Shown: positions 9,553-17,511, numbered from the stretch's first letter. The stretch is 64,000 nt of DNA from Flammeovirgaceae bacterium UBA7330 (GCA_002471275.1 DKPQ01000019.1:176654-240653); one strand, 5' to 3'. A program made the numbers and translations. Notes: generated by a model not told the origin, from the letters alone.

Positions 9553-10257
9553 TTACTTTCCTACAGGCACGTCGTCGTAGGAATGGATTTTTTCGCAGAT
9601 CAGTCGAAGGGATGCCTCCAGATTTCCATCTGCTGTTTTAAATGCGTCAGCATCTACAGTTAGGGGAGCTCCAAGCACCACTAGGGGAGCACCATACTCC
9701 GGACACTGGATGGCCTGCTCAAGGCTAAGACCTCCTACAGCCTGTACTGGAACATTCACAGCAGCAACAATTTCTTTTAGCTCGTCTAGAGGGCTGGGCA
9801 TTCTCTTACCTGCAGCAGCAATGCCTCGTCGCTCATCATATCCTATGTGATGAATGATATAGCCACAACCCAGGTCTTCAAGGCGTTTAGCACCATCGAT
9901 CATGTTGGGATAAGCCAGGTTGTCACCCATTACACTACCCCCAAAATCTTTACCTGCCTGTACCACACACTTAATGGTCTCTTCATGAGCCTGTGCCATC
10001 ACCACTACGTGGGTAGCACCTGCTTTAAACATCATTTCAGCTTCCAGATAACCACCATCCATGGTCTTAAGGTCAGCTACAATGGGAACATCAGGAAATG
10101 CTTCTCTTAGTCTACGCACGCCGTGCAGGCCTTCCGCCAGGATCATGGGTGTACCAGCTTCCAGCCAGTCCACACCGGCTCGCATGGCCATGTGAGCGGT
10201 TTCCAATGCTTCGTCCATATCAATAATATCCAGCGATATCTGTACAATAGGTTTCAT
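9553..10257 (-). CDS. OMPDC/HUMPS-family protein (hexulose-6-phosphate synthase or keto-gulonate-6-phosphate decarboxylase-like)
   Basis: A 234-residue TIM barrel of the orotidine-5'-phosphate decarboxylase suprafamily. Diagnostic motifs are the N-terminal QISLD, EAGTPMILAEG, the metal and catalytic segment VADLKTMDGG, the HIGYDERRG loop and the phosphate-binding VQAVGGLSLEQ. These place it with 3-hexulose-6-phosphate synthase and 3-keto-L-gulonate-6-phosphate decarboxylase rather than true pyrimidine OMPDC. No hexuloisomerase gene (formaldehyde pathway) and no phosphotransferase or kinase gene (ascorbate pathway) is adjacent, so neither standard pathway fits. It is the first gene of the operon with the dehydrogenase and isomerase. 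Confidence 0.85.
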   Translation of the reverse strand: MKPIVQISLDIIDMDEALETAHMAMRAGVDWLEAGTPMILAEGLHGVRRLREAFPDVPIVADLKTMDGGYLEAEMMFKAGATHVVVMAQAHEETIKCVVQAGKDFGGSVMGDNLAYPNMIDGAKRLEDLGCGYIIHHIGYDERRGIAAAGKRMPSPLDELKEIVAAVNVPVQAVGGLSLEQAIQCPEYGAPLVVLGAPLTVDADAFKTADGNLEASLRLICEKIHSYDDVPVGK

Positions 10258-10456
10258 TTGGTAAGGGTATATGTTTTGTAAATAAAGTCGTGAAAGTAAG
10301 AAAAATTATAGGAGTTTAAGTTACCTGAAAAGGGAAAATTGAGCGCTTATCAATTATAGAATTTCAGAATAGTCCTATGGACGAAAAATGTCGTATTACA
10401 AAGTTACAGGATTCGTTACTTAACAGGTGATCTTTATTCAATCAATTATGAGTGAT

Positions 10457-11251
10457 TTATTTCTTAGGGGAATTCATGTGGTTGCTGAAGTCACCCAGTC
10501 GATCAGTATTGATCAATCCAACTCCCATTGACAATAAGAAATCCCACGCTTCCGACGTATCCGGAGCAGCCCATAGCCGAACGATCTTTCCCTGATCATT
10601 TGCCTTATTGATCATATCCTTTAGTTTTTTCCGCTCCTTCCGGTCTACCTTTCCTGTCCCGTCCCACGAAAGGTGATTGTTATAGTTATCACTAATCACA
10701 GGCATCACCGATACAGGATATCCCTTCTCCAGGTCAGCAGGTCTGCCGTCCAGACCTGCTAATTTCTCCTGGTCTTGTAAAAGCTGGGTAATGGGACGGT
10801 TCCCACTGATAAATATTTTGACTGGTTTTTCAGGTTGGTCTTTTCCGTTTTCACCGACAATAGACAGCATGGACTCATATTTTTTTAGTACCTCTTTCAG
10901 TTTTACATATGTTTGGTCGGCATCAGTCTTGAAATCTATCATGAGGTAGAAAAATTCGTTATAACCCGGATAGACCCTTCCACTGTTTTGTTGAACCCTT
11001 TGTTGTAATGGGATCAGGTAGAGATCTTCAAGAGTGGGTGTATGGCTCCAATTTTCAGGCGCATCATGCACCACATACAATTCATTGTGCATGAGATGTA
11101 CATCCGCTTCCACAGAGGTAAACCCATGAGAGAGGGCCTCGAACAAGGGCTTGTCATGTTCATAGTCATTGTGAGCATGGGCCTGAGGAATGGGGTTTTG
11201 AGCAACTAATCCCAGCGGTAGTATCAGTAAGAGGTATTTGATAAGGTGCAT
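10457..11251 (-). CDS. secreted glycerophosphodiester phosphodiesterase-like protein
   Basis: The start at 11251 gives a signal peptide MHLIKYLLLILPLGLVAQN; an ATG at 11266 is an alternative. The mature protein opens with PQAHAHNDYEHDKPL, then SVEADVHLMHNELYVVHDA, the His/Glu/Asp arrangement of the PLC-like/GDPD fold, and ends with LRLWAAPDTSEAWDFLLSMGVGLINTD, which fits a TIM-barrel GDPD ending. It probably hydrolyses phosphodiesters in the periplasm or at the surface; substrate preference is unknown. It is monocistronic, 199 bases from the sugar operon, on the same strand but upstream of it. Confidence 0.82.
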   Translation of the reverse strand: MHLIKYLLLILPLGLVAQNPIPQAHAHNDYEHDKPLFEALSHGFTSVEADVHLMHNELYVVHDAPENWSHTPTLEDLYLIPLQQRVQQNSGRVYPGYNEFFYLMIDFKTDADQTYVKLKEVLKKYESMLSIVGENGKDQPEKPVKIFISGNRPITQLLQDQEKLAGLDGRPADLEKGYPVSVMPVISDNYNNHLSWDGTGKVDRKERKKLKDMINKANDQGKIVRLWAAPDTSEAWDFLLSMGVGLINTDRLGDFSNHMNSPKK

Positions 11252-11553
11252 TTTTTGGTTGATCATGTTGTTAAAAACGGAACTTAACAAAAACAAAACA
11301 GCTTTGCAATGTTATGATTTTAAGATTTGTTAACAGAAAAATCCAATATTTTAACACTTAATTGATATATAATTCACAACACTGTCCGAAATTTGCCGTT
11401 GAGAAATAAAGTTGTCTTTCCAGATGAATAATTGGACAAAATAATCGGATGGGAATAGTATTTAATGATACGTAAACCGTAGTATTAAAATAAACAGCCG
11501 AATGGACAGGCATACTTTTTATTGTTTATTAAGGATTATATAGAACGGACAAA

Positions 11554-11787
11554 ATGAGAAGACAAGTCAAAAACGAAACGTACATTTTAAAGAAAGCAAC
11601 TGACCTTGTTTCAGAAGAATTTGGGGTTGAGAAAAATGCACTGAAACTTTCATATAAGCAGAAGAACGGTATTTTTTACACTTTCGAATTTACTTCAAAG
11701 GAGAAAGCATATATGGAAATGCATAAGCCATCCTATCATGTCACCATGAATGTGGCAGGTATCCCGATGGATATATACAGGAATTAA
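11554..11787 (+). CDS. small hypothetical protein
   Basis: A 77-residue charged protein (MRRQVKNETYILKKATD...) starting at a good ATG and closed 25 bases downstream by a strong hairpin terminator, which supports it as a real independent gene. A predicted helix (LKKATDLVSEEFGV) is followed by beta-like segments ending in YHVTMNVAGIPMDIYRN. There is no signal peptide and no motif I recognise. Upstream 250 bases are AT-rich and hold no other gene. Confidence 0.55.
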   Translation: MRRQVKNETYILKKATDLVSEEFGVEKNALKLSYKQKNGIFYTFEFTSKEKAYMEMHKPSYHVTMNVAGIPMDIYRN

Positions 11788-12140
11788 ATCAATAGTTATA
11801 CAGCGTATATTAAGGCTGTTGGAATGTGCATATCATGTGTATTCCGACAGCCTTTTTTAATTCCGGGTTTTTGTGAGCGACTAAAAATGTGATAAAATGG
11901 GTGGGGCAGGGTGATCAAAAGCCAATTGTCTTATTCCGATATTTTTGTAGCCTTTCCTGCGGTCTGTTGAAATTATCTGCAAAGAGCTGATTAACCGGAA
12001 AATCAGACAGGCAAAATCTACCACATGCAGAACTAATCCAAATCATTACCTAAGTAAAATTTTAAAATATGCATATTTTGATTTCCATATTTAGGAACTT
12101 AGTCGGGTTGACTGAGGTTTGAATTCAGAAATTGTAAGGA
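11788..12140. other. intergenic region between the small ORF and the Crp/Fnr gene
   Basis: This 353-base stretch contains the terminator at 11813-11858 and the leader of the Crp/Fnr gene. A perfect 16-bp AT-rich palindrome, AAAATATGCATATTTT, lies at 12064-12079, 61 bases before the regulator's ATG. It differs from the TGTnAC operators found downstream. No ORF or RNA gene was recognised. Confidence 0.5.
11813..11858 (+). terminator. rho-independent terminator of the small ORF
   Basis: AGGCTGTTGGAAT pairs with ATTCCGACAGCCT over 13 positions with a single wobble, around a 13-base loop, and is followed by six T. It lies 25 bases after the stop at 11787. Confidence 0.85.
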
Positions 12141-12770
12141 ATGCCAGAAAACGTAAGCACCATTTTAGCGCAAAGTGAACTTGAGCCGAAGCTCATCGAA
12201 GAGATCTCCACAATTGGTCGGATGAAAAAAGCCAAAGAAGGACAGGTAGTGATCAGTCCGGATGACCAGACTGATGAGATTCCCATTGTTTTGACAGGCT
12301 TACTCAAAGTGCTGAGGCAGGATGAAAATGGAGATGAGATATTCCTCTATTACCTGGAAGGGGGTGAGACTTGTGCCATGTCTATCACCTGTTGTATCGA
12401 AGGCAGGAGAGCAACCTATAAAGTAATTGCCGAGGAAGATTCCACGCTGTGGATGATCCCAATGACCTATATGGACTCATGGATTGTCAGATACCCATCA
12501 TTCCGACGTTTTGTTTTCAATGCCTATCAGCTGAGATTTGAAGAAATGCTTGTCGCCATCGACAGTATAGCATTTCATAAAATGGATGAACGGTTGCTTA
12601 AATATCTGTTAGATACCAAACAAGCCAAGGGTACCTTTGAGATCAATAAAACCCATGAGCAAATCGCTAAAGAGCTGAATACTTCCAGGGTTGTGATATC
12701 CCGCCTGCTGAAGCAACTTGAAAAAGACGGAAGGATAGAACAACATCGCAACAAAATAGAGATCCTTTAA
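12141..12770 (+). CDS. Crp/Fnr-family transcriptional regulator
   Basis: The 209-residue protein has an N-terminal cyclic-nucleotide-binding-like beta barrel (about 25-120: GLLKVLRQDENGDEIFLYYL, GETCAMSITCCIEG) and a C-terminal winged helix (about 150-205: THEQIAKELNTSRVVISRLL). The effector domain has vicinal cysteines in CAMSITCC and lacks an obvious cAMP phosphate cassette, so a redox or sulfur signal is possible. The recognition helix NTSRVVISRLLK is of the type that reads TGTnAC-like half sites. Such palindromes lie just downstream of this gene and upstream of the next two genes, so it most likely controls the adjacent transporter and MBL-rhodanese genes. Confidence 0.9.
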   Translation: MPENVSTILAQSELEPKLIEEISTIGRMKKAKEGQVVISPDDQTDEIPIVLTGLLKVLRQDENGDEIFLYYLEGGETCAMSITCCIEGRRATYKVIAEEDSTLWMIPMTYMDSWIVRYPSFRRFVFNAYQLRFEEMLVAIDSIAFHKMDERLLKYLLDTKQAKGTFEINKTHEQIAKELNTSRVVISRLLKQLEKDGRIEQHRNKIEIL

Positions 12771-12775
12771 TGCTG

Positions 12776-12791
12776 TGTGACAATTGTTACA
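12776..12791. promoter_or_regulatory. Crp/Fnr-type operator upstream of the SulP gene
   Basis: TGTGACAATTGTTACA is a 16-bp palindrome with one mismatched pair. Its centre (12783.5) lies 29.5 bases before the start of the -7 element at 12813, about -41.5 from the expected transcription start, which is the position of a class II Crp activator. The same motif at the same spacing precedes the gene at 14678. Confidence 0.75.
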
Positions 12792-12812
12792 TCACTGAGA
12801 TTGTGTAAATTC

Positions 12813-12820
12813 TACCTTTG
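12813..12820 (+). promoter_or_regulatory. Bacteroidota -7 promoter element of the SulP gene
   Basis: TACCTTTG matches the TAnnTTTG consensus exactly. A transcript starting near 12825 would leave almost no leader for the TTG at 12826 and supports the ATG at 12838 as the start codon. Confidence 0.7.
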
Positions 12821-12837
12821 GATTTTTGCATGATCTT

Positions 12838-14553
12838 ATGAGACAGCTTCGGAAATTCCTACCTGTATTACAATGGTTACCCTATTATAAGCACACATAT
12901 CTAAACGGTGACTTATCAGCTGGATTCACTGTTGGCGTCTTACTGATCCCACAGGGAATGGCCTATGCGTTGATTGCCGGTTTACCACCGGTCTACGGAC
13001 TTTATGCCTCCATTGTTCCCCAGGTCATTTATGCACTCTTTGGTACCTCCAGACAACTTTCTGTGGCTCCGGTCGCCATGGATTCTTTGCTCGTGGCAGC
13101 AGGAGTTTCGGTGATGGCTACTGAGGGTACCGAGGCATACATTGGATTCGCCATTCTGTTGGCCTTTTTCATGGGTTTGTTTCAACTTCTGTTAGGGGTA
13201 TTCCGCATGGGTTTTATCACCAATCTATTGTCAAAACCTGTAATCAGTGGATTTACCTCCGCAGCTGCACTGATCATTGGCTTAAACCAACTCAAATATT
13301 TACTTGGTATCGAGTTAGAAAAGAGCAATAGAGTGTATGAAATTCTTTGGTATACCATCCAAAGACTAGATGAAACACATTGGTTAACGCTAGTCATCGG
13401 GGTGCTAGGAATTGTAGTGATTTACGGGTTAAAACAGATTAGCCGGAAAGCACCAGGAGCCCTTGCCGCGGTGGTAATCGGGATAGTCCTGGTATACACA
13501 ATGAATTTGCATGAAAAAGGAGTGGATATTGTTAAGGCTATACCTCAGGGCTTACCAGCATTTACATTTCCTGATTTTAGTTTGGGACGATGGGGAGAAC
13601 TGGTCCCGCTGGCACTCACGATTTCAGTGGTGGCATTTATGGAAGCCTATTCTGTAGCCAAAGCGCTGGAAACCAGAAAAAAGGATCACCAGGTAGATGC
13701 CAACCAGGAATTAATAGGTCTGGGAGCTGCTAACTTAGTCGGATCGCTGTTTCAGGCGTACCCGGTCACAGGTGGATTTTCCCGCTCAGCAGTAAACTTT
13801 GAGTCAGGAGCCAACACGCCATTAGCTTCCGTATTTAGTGCGGCTCTTGTAGTCGTCACTTTACTTTTTTTAACACCCTTGTTTTATTTTCTACCCACAT
13901 CGATACTGGCTTCCGTAATCATGGTGGCCATTGTAAACCTGGTGGATATGAAGTATGCTATGCGACTCTTTAAAGAGGACAAGATGGCATTTGTCCTGCT
14001 TATGGTCACCTTCCTGGTCACCATCAGCTTTAGCATGGTGCCGGGTATCATCTCAGGTGTGGTCCTTTCCATACTGATCTTACTCTATCACATGGCGTAT
14101 CCTCATATTGCCGTTTTGGGTCGTATCAAGGGGCAAACTGTATTTCGAAATGTGAAACGATTTTCGGACCTGGAGATATGGAAGGATAAATTGATCATGC
14201 GTGTAGATGCTCCGGTCACATTCATCAACATCCAATATATCAGGGATTATATCCTCCGGGAAGTGGGTAGCAACCCGCAGATCAGGCAGGTGGTTATCGA
14301 TGCCTCTGCGATTAGTCACGTGGATGCATCAGCAGTACAGGGGATCATTGAATTGATCAAAACCCTTAAAGACCGGGAAATTAGATTTTTTATTGCGGAA
14401 GTGGTGGGACCCGTGAGGGATTCTATGTTCAAAACACGTCTAATGGAAGAAATCGGGTTTGAAAATATTTATCTTACGTTAAATGATGCCCTTGAATCTG
14501 AAGGAAAATTGGCAAATAGAAGAAGGGCGAGAGCAGTCCAGCACAATGATTGA
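12838..14553 (+). CDS. SulP-family anion transporter with STAS domain
   Basis: A 571-residue SLC26/SulP transporter. The N-terminal signature LSAGFTVGVLLIPQGMAYALIAGLPPVYGLYA is complete, followed by 10-14 membrane helices with the family segments PVTGGFSRSAVNFESGANTP and FLVTISFSMVPGIISGV. A STAS domain occupies about residues 440-555 (QVVIDASAISHVDASAVQGI). Substrates in the family are sulfate, bicarbonate and other anions. The next gene is a sulfur-transfer dioxygenase-type protein, and both genes share an upstream Crp-type operator, which favours sulfate, sulfite or thiosulfate. ATG 12838 is preferred over TTG 12826 because of the promoter position. Confidence 0.92.
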   Translation: MRQLRKFLPVLQWLPYYKHTYLNGDLSAGFTVGVLLIPQGMAYALIAGLPPVYGLYASIVPQVIYALFGTSRQLSVAPVAMDSLLVAAGVSVMATEGTEAYIGFAILLAFFMGLFQLLLGVFRMGFITNLLSKPVISGFTSAAALIIGLNQLKYLLGIELEKSNRVYEILWYTIQRLDETHWLTLVIGVLGIVVIYGLKQISRKAPGALAAVVIGIVLVYTMNLHEKGVDIVKAIPQGLPAFTFPDFSLGRWGELVPLALTISVVAFMEAYSVAKALETRKKDHQVDANQELIGLGAANLVGSLFQAYPVTGGFSRSAVNFESGANTPLASVFSAALVVVTLLFLTPLFYFLPTSILASVIMVAIVNLVDMKYAMRLFKEDKMAFVLLMVTFLVTISFSMVPGIISGVVLSILILLYHMAYPHIAVLGRIKGQTVFRNVKRFSDLEIWKDKLIMRVDAPVTFINIQYIRDYILREVGSNPQIRQVVIDASAISHVDASAVQGIIELIKTLKDREIRFFIAEVVGPVRDSMFKTRLMEEIGFENIYLTLNDALESEGKLANRRRARAVQHND

Positions 14554-14604
14554 TAAAAAAGATATGTGTCATTAGAAATTTTGAATTCAATAAACGATTG
14601 TGAG

Positions 14605-14620
14605 TGTAACTATTGTTACA
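14605..14620. promoter_or_regulatory. Crp/Fnr-type operator upstream of the MBL-rhodanese gene
   Basis: TGTAACTATTGTTACA is a 16-bp palindrome with 6-bp perfect arms (TGTAAC/GTTACA). It matches the site at 12776-12791 in sequence and in its distance to the candidate -7 element. Confidence 0.75.
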
Positions 14621-14641
14621 TCTATGATTGGTTTTGAACCG

Positions 14642-14649
14642 TAATATTG
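14642..14649 (+). promoter_or_regulatory. candidate -7 element of the MBL-rhodanese gene
   Basis: TAATATTG differs from TAnnTTTG at one position. Its start lies 29.5 bases from the centre of the operator at 14605-14620, identical to the spacing at the SulP promoter. The weaker match fits an activator-dependent promoter. Confidence 0.5.
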
Positions 14650-14677
14650 AAGTAAAGAATTGAAAGAAAAGTAACAT

Positions 14678-16081
14678 ATGAAAATAGAACAGATTTATAC
14701 CGGATGTCTTGCACAGGGCGCTTACTATATAGAGAGTGATGGTGAAGCAGCCATCATTGATCCATTGAGGGAATCAAAACCCTATATTGAGAAGGCCAGT
14801 CAGGAAGGTGCTAAGATCAAATATATCTTTGAGACGCATTTTCATGCTGATTTTGTCTCCGGTCACGTAGATCTGGCGGACAAGACAGGAGCAACGATCA
14901 TTTATGGTCCCAAGGCACAAGCCTCGTTCCAGTTTCATGAATCCAAAGACGGTGAGATATTTCAATTAGGTAAGATAAAGATCAAAGTGCTCCACACACC
15001 AGGACATACCATGGAGAGCGCTACCTACCTGCTTTTTGATGAAAAAGGTAAAGAACATGCCATTTTCAGTGGGGACACCCTGTTTATTGGTGATGTCGGT
15101 CGTCCGGACCTCGCACAGAAAGGTGACCTGACCCAGGATGATCTGGCCGGGTTTTTATTTGATAGTTTGCGTAATAAAATCATGCCGCTTCCTGATTCGG
15201 TCATTGTATATCCGGCACATGGTGCTGGCTCTGCCTGTGGAAAGAACATGAGTAAAGAAACCACTGACACCCTGGGCAATCAAAAGAAAACAAACTACGC
15301 CCTGAGGGCCAACATGACCAAAGAAGAGTTTATCAAAGAAGTCACAGAAGGCTTATTGCCACCCCCTCAATATTTTGCTCAGAATGTGGCTTTGAATAAG
15401 TCGGAAACTCAGGGCATTGATGAAGTTTTGAAAAAGGGGAAAGTGGCCCTGGATGTTGAAACCTTTGAGGCCATGGCCAACCATGAAGGAGCTTTGGTGT
15501 TAGACACCCGAAAACAGGAAGAATTTTCAAAAGATCACATTCCTAACTCCATCTTTATTGGCATTGATGGTGATTTTGCTCCCTGGGTGGGTGCTTTAAT
15601 CCCGGACCTGCAGCAGCCAATCATCTTTCTTTCTCCTGAAGGAAGAGAAGAGGAAGTGGTCACCAGGTTATCCAGGGTGGGCTATGACAATACCCTTGGA
15701 TACCTGAAAGGTGGGATTGACGCCTGGAAAGCAACTGGTAAGGAAACGGACCAGGTCAAGTCCATCGAAGCAAAGGATTTCGCGCTAGCGTATCAGACGG
15801 GTGGTATCAACGTGCTTGATGTCCGAAAACCCAGTGAATATGAAGCTGAGCATGTGGACCATGCCCAGAGCTTCCCACTGGATTACATCAGCAAAAACAT
15901 GGATGAAATAGATCAGGGCAAAGCTTACCATATTCATTGTGCCGGAGGATATCGCTCCATGATCGCTGCCTCCATACTCAAGTCCAGGGGATTTCACAAT
16001 GTTGTGGACGTGAAAGGCGGAATGAAGGAAATTGCTAAAACAGCCATACCTAAGACAGAATTTGTTTGTACCTCAAATTAG
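14678..16081 (+). CDS. MBL-fold protein with two rhodanese domains (persulfide dioxygenase-like)
   Basis: The metallo-beta-lactamase domain (about 1-245) has THFHADFVSGH (His54, His56, Asp58), the further ligand segments LHTPGHTMES and SGDTLFIGDVGRPDL, and thus the layout of glyoxalase-II-like persulfide dioxygenases. Two rhodanese domains follow. The first (about 260-355) has SPEG where the catalytic Cys should be and is probably inactive. The second (about 365-460) has the active Cys in HCAGGYRS. The protein is thought to oxidise glutathione- or CoA-type persulfides or transfer sulfane sulfur in the cytoplasm. A shared operator with the SulP transporter suggests a sulfide/thiosulfate response. 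Confidence 0.9.
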   Translation: MKIEQIYTGCLAQGAYYIESDGEAAIIDPLRESKPYIEKASQEGAKIKYIFETHFHADFVSGHVDLADKTGATIIYGPKAQASFQFHESKDGEIFQLGKIKIKVLHTPGHTMESATYLLFDEKGKEHAIFSGDTLFIGDVGRPDLAQKGDLTQDDLAGFLFDSLRNKIMPLPDSVIVYPAHGAGSACGKNMSKETTDTLGNQKKTNYALRANMTKEEFIKEVTEGLLPPPQYFAQNVALNKSETQGIDEVLKKGKVALDVETFEAMANHEGALVLDTRKQEEFSKDHIPNSIFIGIDGDFAPWVGALIPDLQQPIIFLSPEGREEEVVTRLSRVGYDNTLGYLKGGIDAWKATGKETDQVKSIEAKDFALAYQTGGINVLDVRKPSEYEAEHVDHAQSFPLDYISKNMDEIDQGKAYHIHCAGGYRSMIAASILKSRGFHNVVDVKGGMKEIAKTAIPKTEFVCTSN

Positions 16082-16103
16082 TAGTGTTATAGATTGATTG
16101 AAA

Positions 16104-16140
16104 AAAAGGTCGTCTCGTAAATTAGAAGAGACGGCCTTTT
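16104..16140 (+). terminator. terminator after the MBL-rhodanese gene
   Basis: AAGGTCGTCTC pairs with GAGACGGCCTT (one wobble) around a short AT-rich loop and ends in TTTT, 23 bases after the stop. Confidence 0.8.
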
Positions 16141-16160
16141 ATCATTTTGTATCACTACAC

Positions 16161-16190
16161 AAAAAAAGGATGCCCTTTTGAGGCACCCTT
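16161..16190 (-). terminator. minus-strand terminator of the 57-aa ORF
   Basis: Read on the minus strand, AAGGGTGCC and GGCATCCTT form a stem with one mismatch and are followed by seven T. It lies 10 bases after the stop of the small gene at 16200-16373 and so supports that gene. Confidence 0.7.
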
Positions 16191-16199
16191 CTTTCACCA

Positions 16200-16373
16200 C
16201 TATTTTACTTCGATATCTCCTGATTTCAATTTGCTGACCCAGAGCTCAAGATCTTTGCGTTCCCTGGGGGAATTGCCAAAACTACTCCTGAATTTTTGAT
16301 ACTCTTTCCTAAAAATCTCAGGGTAGTGCCTGATTTTGCTCAAAATGAGCTTGCTATACTCTAACTGACTCAT
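16200..16373 (-). CDS. small hypothetical protein (57 aa)
   Basis: This short frame encodes MSQLEYSKLILSKIRHYPEI followed by a charged helical stretch ending in SGDIEVK. It has a good ATG, an appropriate terminator directly downstream, and a composition of two amphipathic helices. The pattern YSKxILSKIRHYPEIFRKEY looks like a small regulatory or helix-loop protein, but I do not recognise a family. It follows the 93-aa gene on the same strand by 35 bases and may share its transcript. Confidence 0.6.
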   Translation of the reverse strand: MSQLEYSKLILSKIRHYPEIFRKEYQKFRSSFGNSPRERKDLELWVSKLKSGDIEVK

Positions 16374-16408
16374 CTTTCTATATTTTTAATTTTGAAAATC
16401 AATAAATT

Positions 16409-16690
16409 CTAGAAAATCACTTTTTGAATCTTATCCTGTGGTATGGATTTGCTACCCTGAAGGATTGCATATCTGTCCGTCACTGCTACCACTACGGCAT
16501 CTTTTGTTGTGAATCTTTCGTAATGATTCTTATAGACTAATTGAACCGATCTGCCGAAAATCTTTCCAATGGTAACTGCTGTTGTTAGCTTTCGCCTGAT
16601 CCTTTCAATTTTGTTGCTTTTTTTCCTCACTACTTTAGGAGATGACATGAATTTCACATCTCCTGCCTCTTGTATTACGCTACTTGACAT
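16409..16690 (-). CDS. small basic hypothetical protein with beta-barrel-like C terminus
   Basis: A 93-residue protein with a strongly basic linker (KVVRKKSNKIERIRRKL) and a C-terminal half reading IGKIFGRSVQLVYKN and then DAVVVAVTDRYAILQGSKSI, ending in DKIQKVIF. The alternation of short hydrophobic strands with an IPxDKI ending is reminiscent of Sm/SH3-like small barrels, which often bind RNA, but this is a shape-based guess. It has no cysteines or catalytic motif. It is part of a minus-strand cluster of three small genes (16200-17061). Confidence 0.55.
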   Translation of the reverse strand: MSSSVIQEAGDVKFMSSPKVVRKKSNKIERIRRKLTTAVTIGKIFGRSVQLVYKNHYERFTTKDAVVVAVTDRYAILQGSKSIPQDKIQKVIF

Positions 16691-16746
16691 TTGCTAATTT
16701 GAATTAATTGGAAATAAGATTTGATGTGAATACCTAATACATCCGG

Positions 16747-17061
16747 TTAATCCAATAGCTTGAAAGAATGATAAAGAATGTAGAGTTTTGACCTTGTATT
16801 TGGTGTGTCAGTACTGAATTGGCTGACAAATGCGACCTTTTCAATTGATAAGAGTACTATTTCAGTTTCTGACCTTTTTCTCAGATTCTGAACTACAGTC
16901 CGAATCTCCATTGGTAAGATAGTGGACTCTTTAACATCAACCGATTCAGTTTTTTCTGCAGCTGAAGCAGGAGAAACAAAGAAAATGATAGCAAGAATGA
17001 TCAGACATGTTGACTGAACCCCGATACCGTTATTACTTGTCGAACCTGCTTTCGGATACAT
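16747..17061 (-). CDS. small exported hypothetical protein
   Basis: The 104-residue frame has a hydrophobic segment CLIILAIIFFVSPASAAEK at about residues 19-37 that looks like a signal peptide with an Ala-x-Ala cleavage site. The mature part is about 67 residues, including IRTVVQNLRKRSETEIVLL. The 18-residue N-terminal polar stretch before the hydrophobic core is long for a signal peptide but acceptable. Function unknown. It is the first gene of the small minus-strand cluster and diverges from the gene at 17143. Confidence 0.5.
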   Translation of the reverse strand: MYPKAGSTSNNGIGVQSTCLIILAIIFFVSPASAAEKTESVDVKESTILPMEIRTVVQNLRKRSETEIVLLSIEKVAFVSQFSTDTPNTRSKLYILYHSFKLLD

Positions 17062-17142
17062 TTTTAAAAAGAGTATTATTTAGTCTTTTACGATTAGAAT
17101 TGAAAGCTGTTGCATAAAAAATGCTTATATCTTCAACAAGCT

Positions 17143-17511
17143 ATGTTACCACCAACAATTCCAAAACGGGACAGTTTACCTGATATGGATATACATTCAG
17201 CATTGTCAGAGCGTCCTTACTACAATAAATATTCAAGAAAGTTCGAACACTACTACGACGTCTACCATACCAATGTTGAAAAAATAGATAGTATCATTAT
17301 CAGTAGTCTGAAAAAAGGCTATCAACCCCAGGAGGTCTTGGTTACGCTTGATCGTGTTTGGAGTGAATGTATTCAACGAGAAGATGACTATCGGGGACCC
17401 AATGGTGATCCGTTGAACTCACACAAAGCTGCATTTGAGCTTTACCTTAGAAATGTGCTTCGCAAGATTCTTGTTTTCGACGCGTTTGACAGGATTTTCT
17501 CAGAGATATAA
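17143..17511 (+). CDS. hypothetical protein
   Basis: A 122-residue soluble protein starting MLPPTIPKRDSLPDMDIHSA at the ATG 17143; a TTG at 17110 would extend it but lacks support. The body is mostly helical (NVEKIDSIIISSLKKGYQP, KAAFELYLRNVLRKILVFDA) and rich in Tyr and charged residues. No signal peptide, metal-binding motif or recognised family. It is followed by 184 bases without a gene before the HEPN-domain gene. Confidence 0.5.
   Translation: MLPPTIPKRDSLPDMDIHSALSERPYYNKYSRKFEHYYDVYHTNVEKIDSIIISSLKKGYQPQEVLVTLDRVWSECIQREDDYRGPNGDPLNSHKAAFELYLRNVLRKILVFDAFDRIFSEI

Noticed and set aside
9553..10257. Assignment as pyrimidine pyrF or as formaldehyde-fixing hexulose-6-phosphate synthase
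   Set aside because: Motifs exclude the pyrimidine enzyme, and the missing 6-phospho-3-hexuloisomerase next to it argues against a RuMP module; left as family-level call.
12064..12079. Perfect palindrome AAAATATGCATATTTT upstream of the Crp/Fnr gene as autoregulatory operator
   Set aside because: It does not resemble the TGTnAC sites that precede the next two genes, and AT-only palindromes are expected by chance in an AT-rich leader.
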